A stretch of DNA of 64,000 nt from contig NZ_AP014690.1 of NCBI RefSeq assembly GCF_001547995.1, positions 2,539,001 to 2,603,000 of the forward strand. The letters run 5' to 3'. The first letter of the stretch is position 1. The number at the start of each line of letters is the position of its first letter. A program made the translations under genes and the position numbers. Below are positions 63,848-64,000 of this stretch, piece by piece. The notes under the pieces are model-generated. The model was given only the letters and a program-made list of their open reading frames with translations. It had not been told where the DNA came from and did no database searches. Source of the DNA: Asaia bogorensis NBRC 16594 (lineage in GTDB: Bacteria; Pseudomonadota; Alphaproteobacteria; Acetobacterales; Acetobacteraceae).

Positions 63848-64000
63848 ATGAGCCTCCTGTCATGGGTGAGCTATGGTGCATCGTTTGCACTGGTAATATC
63901 GCTCATATTCCTGTTGCGATTTGTTGTGCGCTATCTCGAACCCCGCCTGGGCAGACGGAATACAACCAGAAGTTTACAGATTGTGGAAACACTGCCTCTT
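63848..64000 (+). CDS. fliO: Flagellar biogenesis protein FliO (partial)
   Basis: Fifty-one codons reach the window end. One membrane helix is clear (ASFALVISLIFLLRFVVRYL), followed by the basic PRLGRR and the start of the FliO cytoplasmic domain RSLQIVETLPL. FliO helps assemble the FliP/FliQ/FliR export gate, which would be expected next. An in-frame ATG six codons earlier (63830) is an equal candidate start. Confidence 0.8.
   Translation, partial: MSLLSWVSYGASFALVISLIFLLRFVVRYLEPRLGRRNTTRSLQIVETLPL

Overview
The window looks like chromosomal DNA of a motile alphaproteobacterium, most probably an acetic acid bacterium (Acetobacteraceae). Three things point there: a flagellar gene set of alphaproteobacterial type (a DUF1217 protein, a DUF6468 protein next to fliM, a rod-binding FlgJ without its muramidase half, a CtrA-like regulator), a mobilisation module of the kind common in acetic acid bacterial plasmids, and an IS5-family remnant. 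The genus cannot be settled from the sequence alone. There are two very different halves.

Left part, about 1 to 16.6 kb, is a mobile accessory region. It opens with a tyrosine integrase (its 5' end may lie outside the window) and small gene remnants. Then comes a compact, overlapping type IC restriction-modification operon, hsdM-hsdS-prrC-hsdR, in which the third gene encodes a PrrC-type tRNA anticodon nuclease with all catalytic residues present. Next is a plasmid-like segment: two serine resolvases facing a two-gene cargo (a secreted protein and an OB-fold/membrane protein), an XRE regulator, a candidate oriT, mobC and a relaxase. A decayed IS5-family transposase marks the edge of the island.

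Right part, about 16.6 to 64 kb, is a long chemotaxis and flagellum cluster. On the minus strand lie two chemoreceptors, flgG-flgA-flgH, flgK-flgL-TPR/glycosyltransferase, and a PAS-PAS chemoreceptor. On the plus strand follow flgE and fliL-fliM-DUF6468. Then the minus-strand flgI-flgJ(rod-binding)-flgN-lipoprotein operon, a separate plus-strand lytic transglycosylase and a second minus-strand TPR/glycosyltransferase. From 39.9 kb a plus-strand series runs flhA, a globin-coupled chemoreceptor, a DUF1217 protein, fliI, fliJ, a glycosyltransferase, motB, motA, fliK and flgD. It is interrupted by a minus-strand CtrA-like regulator, then continues with a small protein, a large secreted TPR-like protein, flgB, flgC, flgF, a lipoprotein, and fliF-fliG-fliH-fliN-fliO, the last cut by the window end.

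Together the right half encodes the MS ring, C ring, export ATPase and gate component FlhA, rod, P and L rings, hook, hook-filament junction, stator and several sensors. Flagellin, fliE, fliP/Q/R and flhB are not in the window. The most noteworthy items are the intact prrC-type locus with TAEL repeats in HsdS, a hook-protein-like double beta module inserted into a DUF1217 protein and shared with the neighbouring FlgE, and a CtrA-like regulator whose receiver domain has lost its phosphorylation residues.
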